Positions 18,590 to 29,159 of a stretch of 64,000 bases of DNA are shown piece after piece (position 1 is the first letter of the stretch; the number at the start of each line of letters is the position of its first letter). Under the pieces are notes generated by a model. That model had not been told where the DNA came from and made no database searches. It worked only from the letters and a program-made list of their open reading frames with translations. Both the position numbers and the translations under genes were made by a program. The stretch spans positions 73,843-137,842 of the forward strand of contig JADKDZ010000011.1 in assembly GCA_016718265.1 (NCBI GenBank), in the 5' to 3' direction. The DNA comes from Uliginosibacterium sp. Lineage in GTDB: Bacteria > Pseudomonadota > Gammaproteobacteria > Burkholderiales > Rhodocyclaceae.

Positions 18590-19157
18590 CTATCGTGCTG
18601 ACCGCCAAGAGGTCGCTTCATGGGGCGGGTGTTCTGTGAAGTGCTTCAGGGTGCGCCAGTTCGTCTCCGGTGGGCGTCTCGTCGCGGCGCTCGCGTAGCC
18701 ACGTGGCAAAGCGCTCCCGGTAGTCCAGGCACAGTAAAGCAAGATCGATCCGCAAAAGACCCAATCGATCCAGTTGGCGCGGAGGATCTGGGTCTTCAAG
18801 GCGTCCAGATATTTGAGTTCCGTGCTGTAGCCCAGCGCCTTCATGCTGGAAATACTGAGTGAAGGGCCCCAGCAGGCGTTGCAGGACGAAGACGACAGCA
18901 GCGATCATCAAGGCGTGGCGGCTCCGCAAATAGATGACGAAGGCCAGCGCACACCAACTGATGCCCGGCAGGCAAAGCATGTAGAGCGGACCAAGGCTGA
19001 CGCCGAGCCTGATTCCCGCCACGCTGGCCCCGATTACGCTCAGCAGGCCGGCTAGTCCGGTTACTGAGCAGACCACCCAGGTGTGCCATGGGCGAGGCGC
19101 TGGAGTAGCGAAGACCGGTCGGCGGGAGAGGGGATACTGTTCCAGCCTATTCGTCAT
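18590..19157 (-). CDS. Hypothetical inner-membrane protein (one frameshift)
   Basis: The N-terminal frame from ATG 19157 shows three hydrophobic segments at about residues 28-50, 56-74 and 82-98. Near 18845 the frame must change, after which YSTELKYLDALKTQILRA and a fourth hydrophobic segment (WIDWVFCGSILLYCAW) follow to the stop at 18590. That gives about 188 residues with four membrane helices. No family is recognised. It lies upstream of dps on the same strand. Confidence 0.6.
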
Positions 19158-19265
19158 ACAATTCTGCCTCGCATGGTTCAGGCAGTGCCCTTACGGTGCT
19201 TGATTTATCTGCACATCTTGGAGCGCTGTCTTACAGATCAACTATCCGTTTAGCGGAGCTATGAA

Positions 19266-19514
19266 GTGAAGAATTTTCTCAGAAACCTGTTCGGGATCCG
19301 GCAGCAACGCAGATCACTTCCGGTTACGATCGCCCCGAAAATTTGCGCTTCGATCGTGCGTGACGGCGTCAAGATCAAGCTTGCGCAATCTTTTGACGAT
19401 GAGGTCTGGGAATGGTTGGTACTTTGCGGTTGGCGAGTTTGCATCGTGCGAAATGATCGCCGCCATTATGTGCAACTCCCGATGGACGCGATCACCGCCT
19501 CGCAAAGCCGCTAG
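19266..19514 (+). CDS. Small conserved-looking hypothetical protein, 82 residues
   Basis: A GTG start at 19266 with GGAG about eight bases upstream opens an 82-residue frame beginning MKNFLRNLFGIRQQRR. It has no membrane segment or signal. The sequence looks protein-like (KLAQSFDDEVWEWLVLCGW), but I do not recognise the family. A hairpin terminator lies about 100 bases downstream. It is the last gene of the core-like section. Confidence 0.5.
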   Translation: MKNFLRNLFGIRQQRRSLPVTIAPKICASIVRDGVKIKLAQSFDDEVWEWLVLCGWRVCIVRNDRRHYVQLPMDAITASQSR

Positions 19515-19622
19515 CGTGAGCGAGCGCGACAGTGTGATGGAAGAGTTGCTGCAAGCGGCAAGGTCACGGCAACGCGACACCCGTATCCGAGCATAGATGA
19601 GAATCGGCTAGTCACGCGTGGA

Positions 19623-19648
19623 GACGGAAGACTGTCCGTCGTTTTGTT
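19623..19648 (+). terminator. Candidate terminator at the end of the core region
   Basis: A 6-bp stem (GACGGA, 19623-19628, against TCCGTC, 19635-19640) is followed by GTTTTGTTT. The stem is short but the T-rich tail is good. Confidence 0.55.
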
Positions 19649-20540
19649 TGTACTAAACGACACGTCGGTTACGTATTGACCACAGTCTGCGGCGTTGCGC
19701 AGGGTTCGTGTTTTGATAATAAAAGATGTGCGGGGCTTAACTTACATTGTTTGGGCGCGCGCGAGTCTTTAAAATTGAAAGTAGGCAGAAGCGGGATCTG
19801 CTGCGCAACCCAATGCTCTGTCCCAGCAAGAATTTCCGGTCTTTTCTGTGTTAAGACTGTTGCGCGGAGAGAGCTAGCCTGCTTGTTGCGCCCTTCGTCT
19901 TCGTTTGCGCAACACCTTCTGCGACTGTCTCAGTGTCGGCGGAAGCGGACGTTCGCGCCCAGACCGGCAGACGATGGCCACTGGCTGTGACCAGTCAATG
20001 ACAAGCTTAGTGGCTATGTTCCTTCAAGGCCCGAAACCTGTCGGAGATCCCCGGTGGCCTTGCCAGCACATTGACTCTTTTGACGGACGATAAACACGGG
20101 TGAGAACTTTGATCTCGTCGTGTGGAAGAGCGCCTCGGCAATCATCTTGCGGCACTTCGTCGCGGTCTTGTGTGCATGGTCTATGACCGGGGCACCCCTG
20201 CTACTATGTTGAGAAGCCGCACCAGAAAGCAGAAGCCCTGCATGAAGGCTCGGCAGCCCCAAGGTCTAGCTGACAGGGGCGAACAGCACGTTCTCCACGA
20301 GTCCCCTAGATCAAGGCATTGAAGGCGTGCCCGAACTGCCGAAACTCTCATCCGGATGTCTTCCCGTATGCATGTGAGCAAGCCGCGGTGTTCCTGGACC
20401 ATCTTGCGGGTTTGGGCTCTCTCCGGCATCGAAGGTCGCCATAGGCGACTGAGAATGCCAAGCGCCGTCCCTGTTTGGTTGGCGCATGGCCACGCGATAT
20501 TGTGGATAAGTAGCAAGGATCCCAGAGGAAGGAGTCAACG
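19649..20540. other. Intergenic stretch without a supported gene
   Basis: About 890 bases separate the core-like section from the first accessory gene. Short open frames occur on both strands, but none has a convincing start, codon pattern or recognisable motif. No tRNA-like cloverleaf or attachment-site duplication was found by eye. It may hold remnants of a mobile element boundary. Confidence 0.4.
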
Positions 20541-20753
20541 ATGGCGACGACTGAACTGACAAACCGAGACCACCAGAACATAACGGCTTTCTCGGGGCAC
20601 ATTCTGGACGGCTACAGGTCGGGAGCGATCTCGAAGGCGGCTGCCACAGGGGCACTGGCGCACGGAATGAAGGCGCTCGCACGGGGTGATTTGGACGACG
20701 CCCGCAGGTGGTATGAAGAAGGTCGGACAGTGGTACAAGAGACCATGTGTTGA
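20541..20753 (+). CDS. Small hypothetical protein, 70 residues
   Basis: The ATG at 20541 has a strong ribosome binding site (GAGGAAGGAG about seven bases upstream). The protein (MATTELTNRDHQNITAFSG) is soluble, helical in appearance, and ends RWYEEGRTVVQETMC. The middle (AISKAAATGALAHGMKALARG) suggests a short helical repeat. It precedes the histidine phosphatase by 39 bases and may share its transcript. The family is not recognised. Confidence 0.6.
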   Translation: MATTELTNRDHQNITAFSGHILDGYRSGAISKAAATGALAHGMKALARGDLDDARRWYEEGRTVVQETMC

Positions 20754-20792
20754 AGTCCGAATGTTGTTCCATTCTTGATTGCGAGCCTATCA

Positions 20793-21455
20793 ATGACGAG
20801 ATTGCTATTCGTCCGCCACGCAGAAAGCCTAGCCAACGCGGGCGGAGTCACCATGCCAAATGATCGGATTCCGCTTAGTCCCTATGGGCAGAACCAAGCA
20901 AGCGTGCTTGCCGATGTGCTGAGTATCACGCCGGCGGCTGTTTTGGTTTCAGCGTTCCAGCGCACCCAGGAGACGGCCAAACGATTTTGCGAGCGAGTTT
21001 CAGTCCTGCCGATTGTTCACCCGCTGCTGCACGAGTTCTGCACCATCGATCCGACTATCATTGCTGGGATGAATATGGAGCAACGTCGTCCGATCACGGA
21101 GGGCTACTGGAGAGACGCCGACCCAGACAAGCGCATGGGCGAGGACGCGGAGAGTTTTCATGAGTTCGCGGCGCGCGTGGCCGGATTTGAGAAGGAATTG
21201 GATACCTTGGCCGATTCCACAGTTATTTTTGGGCACGGCATGTGGCTGGCGCTCCTTGTGTGGCGCCTGTTAGGGTTTAGCACACAGGGGAGCGACGCTA
21301 TGCAAGCATTCAGGCGCTTCCAGCTGGCGCTACCGGTGCCGAATTGTGCGATCTATGCCCTCGAGCGTTCTACCGGCGGCAATTGGTCTGCACGGGCCGA
21401 TGAGGCTACAACTCAGCGGCTTAACAGCTCGATCATGCGGCACACCTTTAGGTGA
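20793..21455 (+). CDS. Histidine phosphatase (phosphoglycerate mutase-like) family protein
   Basis: The N-terminal motif LFVRHAES holds the phosphohistidine-forming RHxE/G signature of this superfamily. The second catalytic His lies in FGHGMW, near residue 147, and the Arg of SAFQRTQETA is also conserved. The protein is about 220 residues long, normal for single-domain members, and has no signal peptide. The substrate could be a phosphosugar, a nucleotide or a phosphoprotein; the sequence does not tell. I take the ATG at 20793, directly before MTRLLFVRHAES, over the upstream in-frame ATG at 20775. Confidence 0.82.
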   Translation: MTRLLFVRHAESLANAGGVTMPNDRIPLSPYGQNQASVLADVLSITPAAVLVSAFQRTQETAKRFCERVSVLPIVHPLLHEFCTIDPTIIAGMNMEQRRPITEGYWRDADPDKRMGEDAESFHEFAARVAGFEKELDTLADSTVIFGHGMWLALLVWRLLGFSTQGSDAMQAFRRFQLALPVPNCAIYALERSTGGNWSARADEATTQRLNSSIMRHTFR

Positions 21456-21590
21456 CAAGTTGCGCGACAAGCTTCGTCCAAGCAAATTAGTTGCGTAGAA
21501 ACGAGACTGGTTTTTTACTTACATTGGTAGCCAGCTATCGAAGCTGCCGTTCGAGCCAGCTAGACCACGGAAACGAGAAGGAAATCGACT

Positions 21591-21656
21591 ATGATAGACT
21601 TAGGTATCAATGGCGACAGCATCATTTTTGAAGTAGCCCTAGAGGTTTTGGGGTAA
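21591..21656 (+). CDS. Very short ORF, 21 residues, with good ribosome binding site
   Basis: ATG 21591 is preceded by GAGAAGGAAA at a good distance and encodes MIDLGINGDSIIFEVALEVL before a stop at 21654. It may be a leader peptide for the 55-residue gene 15 bases downstream, or the start of one longer protein broken by an indel. No family is recognised. Confidence 0.3.
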   Translation: MIDLGINGDSIIFEVALEVLG

Positions 21657-21671
21657 GGTCGGCAGCCGCTT

Positions 21672-21839
21672 ATGCACGAACTCCACGATAAACGTGATAA
21701 GCCAGAACCGCTCGAGGCCAATATTCGCTACTGCGAAATGCGCTTGAAAGTCATTGAAGATTTGCAGGACGGCCTCATGCCGAATGACAAGGCCACCATT
21801 GAAAAAATCCTCAAGAATCAACTGGTCTTCCGCTGCTGA
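21672..21839 (+). CDS. Small hypothetical protein, 55 residues
   Basis: This frame encodes MHELHDKRDKPEPLEANIRY and ends LKNQLVFRC. It is charged and helical in appearance, with no signal or membrane part. The reading frame looks coding (Glu/Lys-rich, few rare residues), but the size makes this uncertain. It may be coupled to the 21-residue frame just upstream. Confidence 0.4.
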   Translation: MHELHDKRDKPEPLEANIRYCEMRLKVIEDLQDGLMPNDKATIEKILKNQLVFRC

Positions 21840-22563
21840 CGCATGGCATCTTTACTGGCAGAGATATTGAGGCGGAGCTGGGAGCCTGATGACCTTCCTC
21901 GCTAAAGACGGCAGAACCAGCCCGAGAGGCATCCATGGATAAGCTTTTCGCGCCCGCGAAAATAAGCGCTGGTAGTCTAGCTACTCGCTTGTGTCATGGA
22001 TGAAGGCGGCCACAATTACTCTATTGGTGCGTTTGGCTCGCTTTGCATGGACTACTGGGATGAATGGTCAAGCAAGAACCGGTCATAATAACTCAGCCAA
22101 GGGCGGGCCATGGTCCGCGCTGACAGCCTCTTTCTTTGGCGAGGCTCACCTATTTTGCTACGCCAGAACGTCCGCTTACCAAAAACCTGAAAGGCTGACG
22201 CAGGTCGGGAGTGTGAGTTCGGCGGATCGAGACGCTGACGTTCAGTGTTGGTCGAAGTTGAACGGCCGGTAACCGTCGTATAGCAAACTGAATAGGTCTT
22301 CCGGTCGAATGGCCGTTCTGGCCGACGACGAGTCAGCGATAGCCTCAAGACCTGTAGCTCCCTGTTTATATTCAGGTTTTAGTGCCTGCAGCTCGGCCAA
22401 AGCAGATGGTGATGCTGCATTTCATATACGACCGCAAAACAGCTGTTTGCCGCCCTTTGTTGCTAGCTTCTTTGGGCACATCCCCGATCAGTCCTCAGTC
22501 GTTCGGTCCGACACGCGACAGGAGGCACTTCGCCGGCATGTGTCCTACTGTTATGATTCGGGA
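21840..22563. other. Intergenic stretch upstream of the GTPase-associated operon
   Basis: About 720 bases with no supported gene. Short frames on both strands lack ribosome binding sites and motifs. The segment should hold the promoter of the block starting at 22564, but I could not pick a convincing -35/-10 pair. Confidence 0.4.
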
Positions 22564-23903
22564 ATGCGCCTCCTGCACTTATCCGACATCCATTTCCGGT
22601 CACCCGACTGCGAGAACCCAACCACTGACATTAACCAACCTTACCGCACTCATCTCGTCCAAGATGTCGTCGAACTCTGCAGGGCGGGTGGGCGCGTCGA
22701 CGCCATCTTGGTTGGCGGGGACATCGCATATAAGGGCGCCCCGGAGGAGTACAAGGTGGCTCGTGCTTGGCTGCTCGATTTGGCTCACCAATGCGGATGT
22801 GACCCAGATGGCATCTACGTGGTCCCGGGTAACCATGACGTGGATCGCGGCGTGTGTGGCAGGTCGCTGGTTATCGCGAACGCGCAGGCTGCCATTGCCG
22901 GAGCGGCTGCTGATGGCCGCGAAGGGATGATGAAGGGGCAACTCGCTGACGCCGAGGCCGGCCAATCGTTGTTCAAGCCGCTGGCGGCATACAACGAATT
23001 CGCTGCGTTCTTCAACTGCAGCGTCTTCCCGGACCGTCCGTTCTGGAAGGAAGATGTCGATATCGGTGCAGGTGTTCGGCTGCGACTTTTCGGGCTAACC
23101 TCCACGCTTATTTCTGGTCTTGACGGGCGTGATGACGCTCCCGGCCGCTTGTACTTGGGACGCCTTCAGACCGTGCTGAATCCGGAACAGGATGTCGTTA
23201 ACCTGGTCTTATGTCACCATCCTCCGTCATGGTTCATCGATGCGGACGACACGGACGACAACGTCAATGCTCGTGCCAAGCTGCAGTTCTTTGGACACGA
23301 ACACAGACAACGCTGCACACCGACCGCTGCGTACACGAGGTTCAGGCAGGTGCGGTGAATCCCGATACGTATGAACGTGACTGGAAGCCGGGCTACAACC
23401 TACTGGACCTCACCGTCAGTGGTGAGGATCTCGGCAGAACCCTCGACGTCTGCGCTTACGTGAGGCATTTTCAGAAGGCGCCGGAAATGTTCGTGGCGCT
23501 GCGTCAGGATCGCTTTCAGGAGGAGTGGACGCTCCGCATGCCACTTCCCCATGTGCGACCCTTGGGAGCGATTGCTGTGCCGGGGGGCGAGCCAAGTCCG
23601 CCTTACCATTCCACAAAGGTGGCTGAGGCCGTGCACAGCGCGGCTACCGCCGCTGCCGTACCCGTGGAGGCCAAACCGGAGGTGCCGATGCCTGGACCAT
23701 CTACGCGCAACCTCATTTATCGCTTCTGGGAACTGTCCATCGGGGAGCGGCGCGACGTTACGCTCAAGCTTGGCCTCATTACGGAAGGCGACCTTGCTGT
23801 TCCGGAGCCTGAGCGCTACACCAAGGCGCTCAGGGAGGCCGCAGTCCGTGGCCTGTTGGGAGAACTGGCAGCTGAAATCCAACGCATCGAAAACGGCCGG
23901 TGA
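22564..23903 (+). CDS. Calcineurin-like metallophosphoesterase with C-terminal adaptor-like domain (one frameshift)
   Basis: The N-terminal domain has the metallophosphoesterase metal ligands in order: SDIH (Asp8, His10), GGDI (Asp53), GNHD (Asn90, His91), CHHPPSW and FGHEH. It should hydrolyse a phosphodiester in a nucleic acid or nucleotide. The frame breaks near 23320, right after the last motif, and resumes with AGAVNPD. The last 65 or so residues (RFWELSIGERRDVTLKLGL onward) form a compact helical unit set off by a Pro/Ala linker, which I read as an adaptor. The start MRLLHLSDIHF fixes the ATG at 22564. It is the first gene of the GTPase-associated block. Confidence 0.85.
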
Positions 23904-23922
23904 ACGGCAAAGGGGATTAAAC

Positions 23923-24990
23923 GTGCAGGCCGATTTTTTCGGATGGTATAGCAGCATGGAGTTCAGCGAGGATGCCGATGTTCGGGCGAAGCGCTGGAAT
24001 GGCCTCACGGCCGTGGCGAAGTCCCCCTCGGCGGCGACGCTGGAAGCCCTAACGCGCTTGGCGTTCCGCACGAAACTGCAGAACATGAGTGGCGAAGCGA
24101 GTCAGCTACGTGAACAGCTTGCAGCCAACGGTCCCCCGTTGGGGGATGAGGAGCTAGCACTGATGGCGGCGTCTGCCCTCGCTCTAGTCTTAAAGCCAAT
24201 GGATACAGCATCGGCAAAGGCGGCATCACTCATCACAGGGGCCGCGTGTGCCGGATTGCGCTGCTTGAAACAGCCGATGGACTTGGTGGGGATGGCGAAG
24301 AACGTTCAGACCCACTTGGCAGAGACATCCCGCCGGAGGCCGGCGCTGGAGCAGCAAAGGCTGGTGAGCCCACAACTGGACATTCAGGCAAGTCTCAATG
24401 CCTTGGAGGAAGGCAACGTCGCGACGGTACGTGCCGCCATCGACGCACTCGCGTCCGCAAGCCTCAAGGCACTGGCAGCTATCGCATCTCGCCAGCGACA
24501 GTTCGAATCGGCGGTGCGGGGATACGTCTGCGTGCAGGACGAAGAACTCGACATCCTGTGGTGGCTACAAGGCGAGCGTTGCTTGATCTTCGGAGTGGCG
24601 TTCGGAGACGTACCCGTCGATCATCGAGCCATCGCTTTCGCAGTTGAACTCGCAGCCTTGACCAAGGTGCTCCCAGGGCCTACCGCGCTGTCGTCGCTGC
24701 TGAACCGTGCGGGCGTGGACGACACCGTACAACTGACCATCCCGGAGGCTATCCAGGGCATCCCCAAGGATTGGCTCGCCCGCCTGGTTCCTGACGAGCG
24801 AGCAACCAAGGTCTCCGTGGTGACCACACCGATCCTGGAGGCAACTCGGCGTCGGCAAGAGGTCGACGGCGAGGATACTTGGATTGCGGCGTGGAGCTCC
24901 GTCACCGGCCTCGACCAAGCGACGAAGTTACCAGCTCTGCGGCTGGCAGAGTCACTGTATTGTGAACTTCTCCAAGTTTCCCTAGGGTGA
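23923..24990 (+). CDS. GTPase-associated all-helical protein, GASH-like
   Basis: The GTG at 23923, 19 bases after the previous stop, opens a 355-residue frame starting VQADFFGWYSSMEF. The protein is almost entirely helical, rich in Ala and Leu, with no enzymatic motif. Its start, size and place between an effector-like gene and a GTPase match the all-helical proteins (GASH) that accompany paired GTPases in predicted bacterial conflict systems. That assignment is from memory of the family. Its stop overlaps the next start (GTGA), so translation is probably coupled. Confidence 0.7.
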   Translation: MQADFFGWYSSMEFSEDADVRAKRWNGLTAVAKSPSAATLEALTRLAFRTKLQNMSGEASQLREQLAANGPPLGDEELALMAASALALVLKPMDTASAKAASLITGAACAGLRCLKQPMDLVGMAKNVQTHLAETSRRRPALEQQRLVSPQLDIQASLNALEEGNVATVRAAIDALASASLKALAAIASRQRQFESAVRGYVCVQDEELDILWWLQGERCLIFGVAFGDVPVDHRAIAFAVELAALTKVLPGPTALSSLLNRAGVDDTVQLTIPEAIQGIPKDWLARLVPDERATKVSVVTTPILEATRRRQEVDGEDTWIAAWSSVTGLDQATKLPALRLAESLYCELLQVSLG

Positions 24991-26031
24991 GCACGATGGA
25001 GGACAGCCAAGAGTCCATGGCGGTTCAATGCGCCAATCCCGATTGCAAGATCGGAACAGGCGGCCGGTGTCTAGAAGGGTTTCCCGATGCGACTGCCTGC
25101 CCGAACTATGGCAAGGCGCTGGTCATTGTCGCCAGCACTGACCCTACGCATATCAAGGCCGCGCCAACGGGGGTGCGTCTGCCGCATGCAGAGTCGCTGT
25201 CGCTCAACGAGGCCACGCTCATGGTGCGGCACGGACCGAGTAGCGTAATTTCGCTCGTTGGACCTCACGACTCAGGGAAGACGAGCCTCATCGCCGGCAT
25301 GTACGACCTGCTTCAACTTGGAACGGTTGGACGCTACGCGTTCGCTGGTTCCTCCACCATGCATGCGTTTGAGCGGGCCTGTCACGACTCCAGACGCGAG
25401 TCGCAACGCGACGTGGCCCACATGGAGCGCACTGAACGCGGCCAAATTTTGTTCTTCCACCTCGACCTCGTCGACGCAGATTCTGCGGAAAAGCGTGCGG
25501 CCTTGCTTGGCAACCGTGCTGGCGAGGAGTACATGTTCGTGCAGAATGAACCCGACCTAGCGAATGGTTATCCTGAGTTGAAGCGCGCGGACGTCCTGAC
25601 CATCCTCGTGGATGGAGCAAAGTTATTGGACGCTGGTGAGCGCCACCAAGTTCGGGCTCAGGTTCGTCTCACTTTGCGGGCGTTCGTTGAAGTTGGTGTC
25701 GCCCCAGTGTCGCAGCGGCTGGCCGTGGTACTCACCAAGCTGGACGCCGTGCGTAAGAGCCAAGCGGAGGGGGGCGCGCTTAGCTTCTTTGAAGGCATTG
25801 TTGGACAACCTGCGCACGGATTTTGCCGGTCATTTCACGGACGTCCAGGCGTTCTTCGTGGCAGCCTCCCCAAAGACAACCGACGCCGACCGCGGCGAGG
25901 GGATGGCTGCGCTACTGGCATACTGGATGGCGGAACCACGTCGTATTGCTCCGAGTGCCGTGGAACCAATCAAAGTGAACGTTGAGCGCTCATTCGGCAG
26001 GCTCCTGCCCAAAGCGGTGAGAGATTTTTGA
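24987..26031 (+). CDS. First GTPase of a paired-GTPase system, with N-terminal Cys cluster (one frameshift)
   Basis: This is a P-loop GTPase with Walker A GPHDSGKT (residues 92-99) and a TKLD-type base-recognition motif (VVLTKLDAV). Before the P-loop, four cysteines (about residues 15, 20, 28, 38) look like a small zinc finger. The frame changes near 25800, after which FFVAASPKTTDADRGEG and the end LPKAVRDF follow. The overall length is about 347 residues. It overlaps the preceding gene by four bases and the next by one (TGATG). It resembles TRAFAC-clade GTPases found in double-GTPase conflict systems. Confidence 0.75.
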
Positions 26032-26889
26032 TGGAAACGACACACGACATCGTAGTGTTGGGCCTGCCCGGCTCCGGAAAGACGACCTTTCTCGCAGCTT
26101 TGTGGCACATCCTATCGGCCAACGAGGTTAACACGAAGCTAAGCCTGGTCAGGCTCAAGGCCGGCGAATCCACGCATCTCAACGAGATTGCGTCGCTGTG
26201 GCGGAGGGCGAAAGTCCAGGAGCGAACGCTTCATGCCGGTGAGCGTACGGTCACGATGTCCTTGCGCTCCGCCGGCGCACCTGAGTTTAAGCTGTCCTTC
26301 CCCGATCTTGCTGGCGAGTCGTTTCAACAGATGTGGGAAACCCGGGAGTGTTCGCCTGAGGTTGCTGCATCTCTTCGTAGTAATGGCGTATTGCTGTTCA
26401 TACATGCAGACAAAATCAAGAGACCTGGGTGGATCGTCGATGACGCAGAAGCTGCTGAAGCTGCAGGATTACCGGTGGAGCCCGGAAATCCGGTCGCATG
26501 GAACGCACGCCTAGCGCCGACACAAGTCAAGCTCGTGGACCTGCTACAGTCCTTGGAGTCTCCGCCTTTAAGCGTGGGGCCACGCCGAGTTGCCATTGTC
26601 CTGTCCGCATGGGATCAAGCTAATGGCGCGGGCATGACTCCCGATGAATACCTCACTGCTCATCTGCCACTGCTTCGACAGTACTTAACACACGGCCTAA
26701 GCGAGACCTGGGTGGTGAAATTATTTGGCGTCAGCGCTCAAGGCGGTGTCATGACGAGGCAGGCAAGCCTGCAAAGGACGAGGCCCAGCGCATACGGGAG
26801 ATGGATGTTCCTCGCAGCGCATTGCCGTAGTCTCAGCCGATGGGCAATCCCATGACCTGACGGAGCCACTCCAATGGCTACTGATCTGA
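26031..26889 (+). CDS. Second GTPase of the paired system (one frameshift)
   Basis: The protein begins METTHDIVVLGLPGSGKTTF, with Walker A at residues 11-18 and a switch II/Walker B motif DLAGE at about 92-96. A motif like VLSAWD may stand in for base recognition. The frame is lost near 26745; another frame finishes with SADGQSHDLTEPLQWLL and the stop at 26887, giving about 286 residues. It has no Cys cluster, unlike its partner. The start is coupled to the upstream GTPase (TGATG). Two dissimilar GTPases in tandem are a hallmark of the double-GTPase systems. Confidence 0.75.
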
Positions 26890-26896
26890 GGTAGTC

Positions 26897-28956
26897 GTGG
26901 AGTCGTCGTATATCAAGCTGTACACGGATATTCGGAGGGCCACCGCCAATTCGCGTGCTCAGCCGAGCTGACTCCAAGTGATGCGCGCCTGCTCTTAGTG
27001 ATGAGTGACGCGTCAGGATCGGGCGTGACTACGGAAGGTAATTCGTACCTAACTGGCTACCCACTGCAGGAATCCGGGCTGTATGCACTCGCCCGGACCT
27101 GGCCTGCTCTGGAAATGTCGAGGCCGGGCTTGTTTGGACTCATACACTTTTCATTGAATTTGCCGATTTGGCGCTCCTTGACAGTCCGTCACAGCTCTCC
27201 GCCCTATTCAAGCTTCCGTCTGTAGACTCTGCCCAATCCTTCGGCAACACCTTGCTCCTTGCGGAGACAGAATCGAGCAATAGCCGGCTCATGTCGAGTC
27301 AGCTGTCGTTGTTCGAGCGACTCGCGACGGCCTTGTACGAGCATCCTCATGACCAAGTGTGGGCTCGTGGGTTGAGCGACGGCTTCGTCGACGATGTGGT
27401 GCTACGTTTGTGGAACTTGCAATGGCCACGGCTGAGGCGGTCTTTCAGGTTCTGTACGCTGACAACTCGTGACCGCTCGCAAGAGGGAATGCTGTTTGAT
27501 TTGCAGTTGTGTGGTGAGACAACCTCTAGGCTGCGATTCGCTAAGAACACTGATGGAGTTGAAGCAACCACGACATCCACCGAGCCTTGGCTTGCGCAGC
27601 TCGTTGATTACGCTAACCGCCCATATGCATCAGGGTTTCGTGAAGCACTACGCCTGCTGGGGACTGATATGCTTGGCGGTCGAGAATCTGTGAGGTCAAT
27701 CTGCAGTTTGCAAGCGACCCTTGCCCAGCATGAGCCGTCTGCAGTGGCTGATGCCATCAGCTTGGTGACGCCCCAACACCGCTGTCGGCGTCTAAGGTCG
27801 CGAGGAGATGGTGGCAAGTGTCGCGCTGTCTCGGGGTGACATCCTCGACGATGCGGTGCTGAATTACGTTGTCGACAACTTGGATCTTGTCAGTGAACAT
27901 GACCTCGCTGCCCATGGTCAGAAACTAGCGGGACACCTGCTCAAGGCAGCTCCGGGGAAACTGGCAGCGCTTATCGACGACGAACGGCTGTCGGTGCGAG
28001 TTTCGATGAAGGCAGCGGTTGAACGAATCGAGGCGAACGTTGTTGCCCAGAACCTGAAGGCGGGTGAGGACTGGGTACGGCCGCTATTGGCCGTACGCCC
28101 AGACCTTCCGGAAACTCCGGTGTTCTGGCAGCGGACCCAAGCAAAGCCGCGGACCTCCAACAGGCGGGCATCAAGCCGCAGGCCGAAGCTCAGCTTGCAG
28201 CTGCAGTTCTTGGCCTTAACGACCAGCTTTCAATTGAGTCGGTCGCCCGGGTCTTTGGATCGGCTTCGGTACTCAAATGCGTTCAACAGTTGCTGGCGGA
28301 GGAGCGCGACGTTAGCGAGTTGCGAAGGTGGGTCAAGGAGGTCTGTCATCAACCAGAAGCTGTGGCTTCCTTCTTATCTCACACTCTAGCGTTGAACCCG
28401 CGCTTAGTTTCGTGTATCGCGGCCGAGCTCGCGCCAGATGCGGTGCCGAACGATTACGGTGTCGACCCATGAGTTGACGGCCTTGACAATGGTGAAGCAG
28501 GAAAGCGGCCAACTGCCAATCGAATTGCAAGCTTACGGATTCACCCGCGCCCTGAGCGGGCGGTCCAGAAGCGTAGGCCCACTGCTGTGTTTGACGTTTG
28601 AACCGCTGCATGGCGCTGCAACTGAAGGACAGTTGTCTTCGAGTATTTCGGAGCAACTACGCGACAGCCTTCCTTGGGTCCGCTCCTCAGACTCCTGGGA
28701 TGTCGCACTCAGACTTAGGCTGGCCGCGGTGAAGCGGTGCGTTGAGGCGCCTGTGGAGCCGGAAGACTACGTTGCGCTTGCGTCGACGGATGGTCTCTTC
28801 AATATGATCCTCGACGCAACAGGGGACCATTGGGGTGGCAAACGCTATCTCAAATGGGTCAAGGAGGCGATGGGGGCGTCGGCCGATCCTCAGCGAAGAA
28901 CTCGCAGCCGCTTGGTTAATGGGTACCTTGAAAAGCACTCTAAGTGGTGGAGTTAG
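26897..28956 (+). CDS. GTPase-associated protein 1 (GAP1)-like large protein (several frameshifts)
   Basis: The GTG at 26897 gives VESSYIKLYTDIR. One base later the frame continues GHRQFACSAELTPSDARLLL, then ALARTWPALEMSRPG and the segment with FIEFADLALLD. This order (GHR, then a WPA block, then FIxFxDL) is that of the GAP1 N-terminal domain. Helical middle and C-terminal parts follow to LEKHSKWWS. At least five frame changes are needed (about 26935, 27130, 27790, 28130, 28465). Reassembled length is about 685 residues. It has no catalytic motif and is the expected scaffold or sensor partner of the two GTPases. Confidence 0.7.
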
Positions 28957-29159
28957 GCTAACCGCGTCTATCAACTACGATGTACGGCAATGCGGCCGGA
29001 ATTTGCCGAAGCCCCGCCTCAAGAATACGCTAGCGGTCACTCATCGACACCTTGCGGGCTTGCGCGATCCGGTGCTATGCGATCATTGGCTGCGCCGACA
29101 TCGAATGCGCGCAGTCTAAGCAGTGATTCATACCTAACACCCGCAACCGAAGAGGCAAC

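Noticed and set aside
19676..19990. Plus-strand frame of 104 codons in the intergenic stretch
   Set aside because: No ribosome binding site, Cys/Arg-rich odd composition, no recognisable domain.
22052..22348. Minus-strand frame of 98 codons upstream of the phosphoesterase
   Set aside because: Ser/Arg/Thr-rich, no start signal; looks like a chance frame in non-coding sequence.
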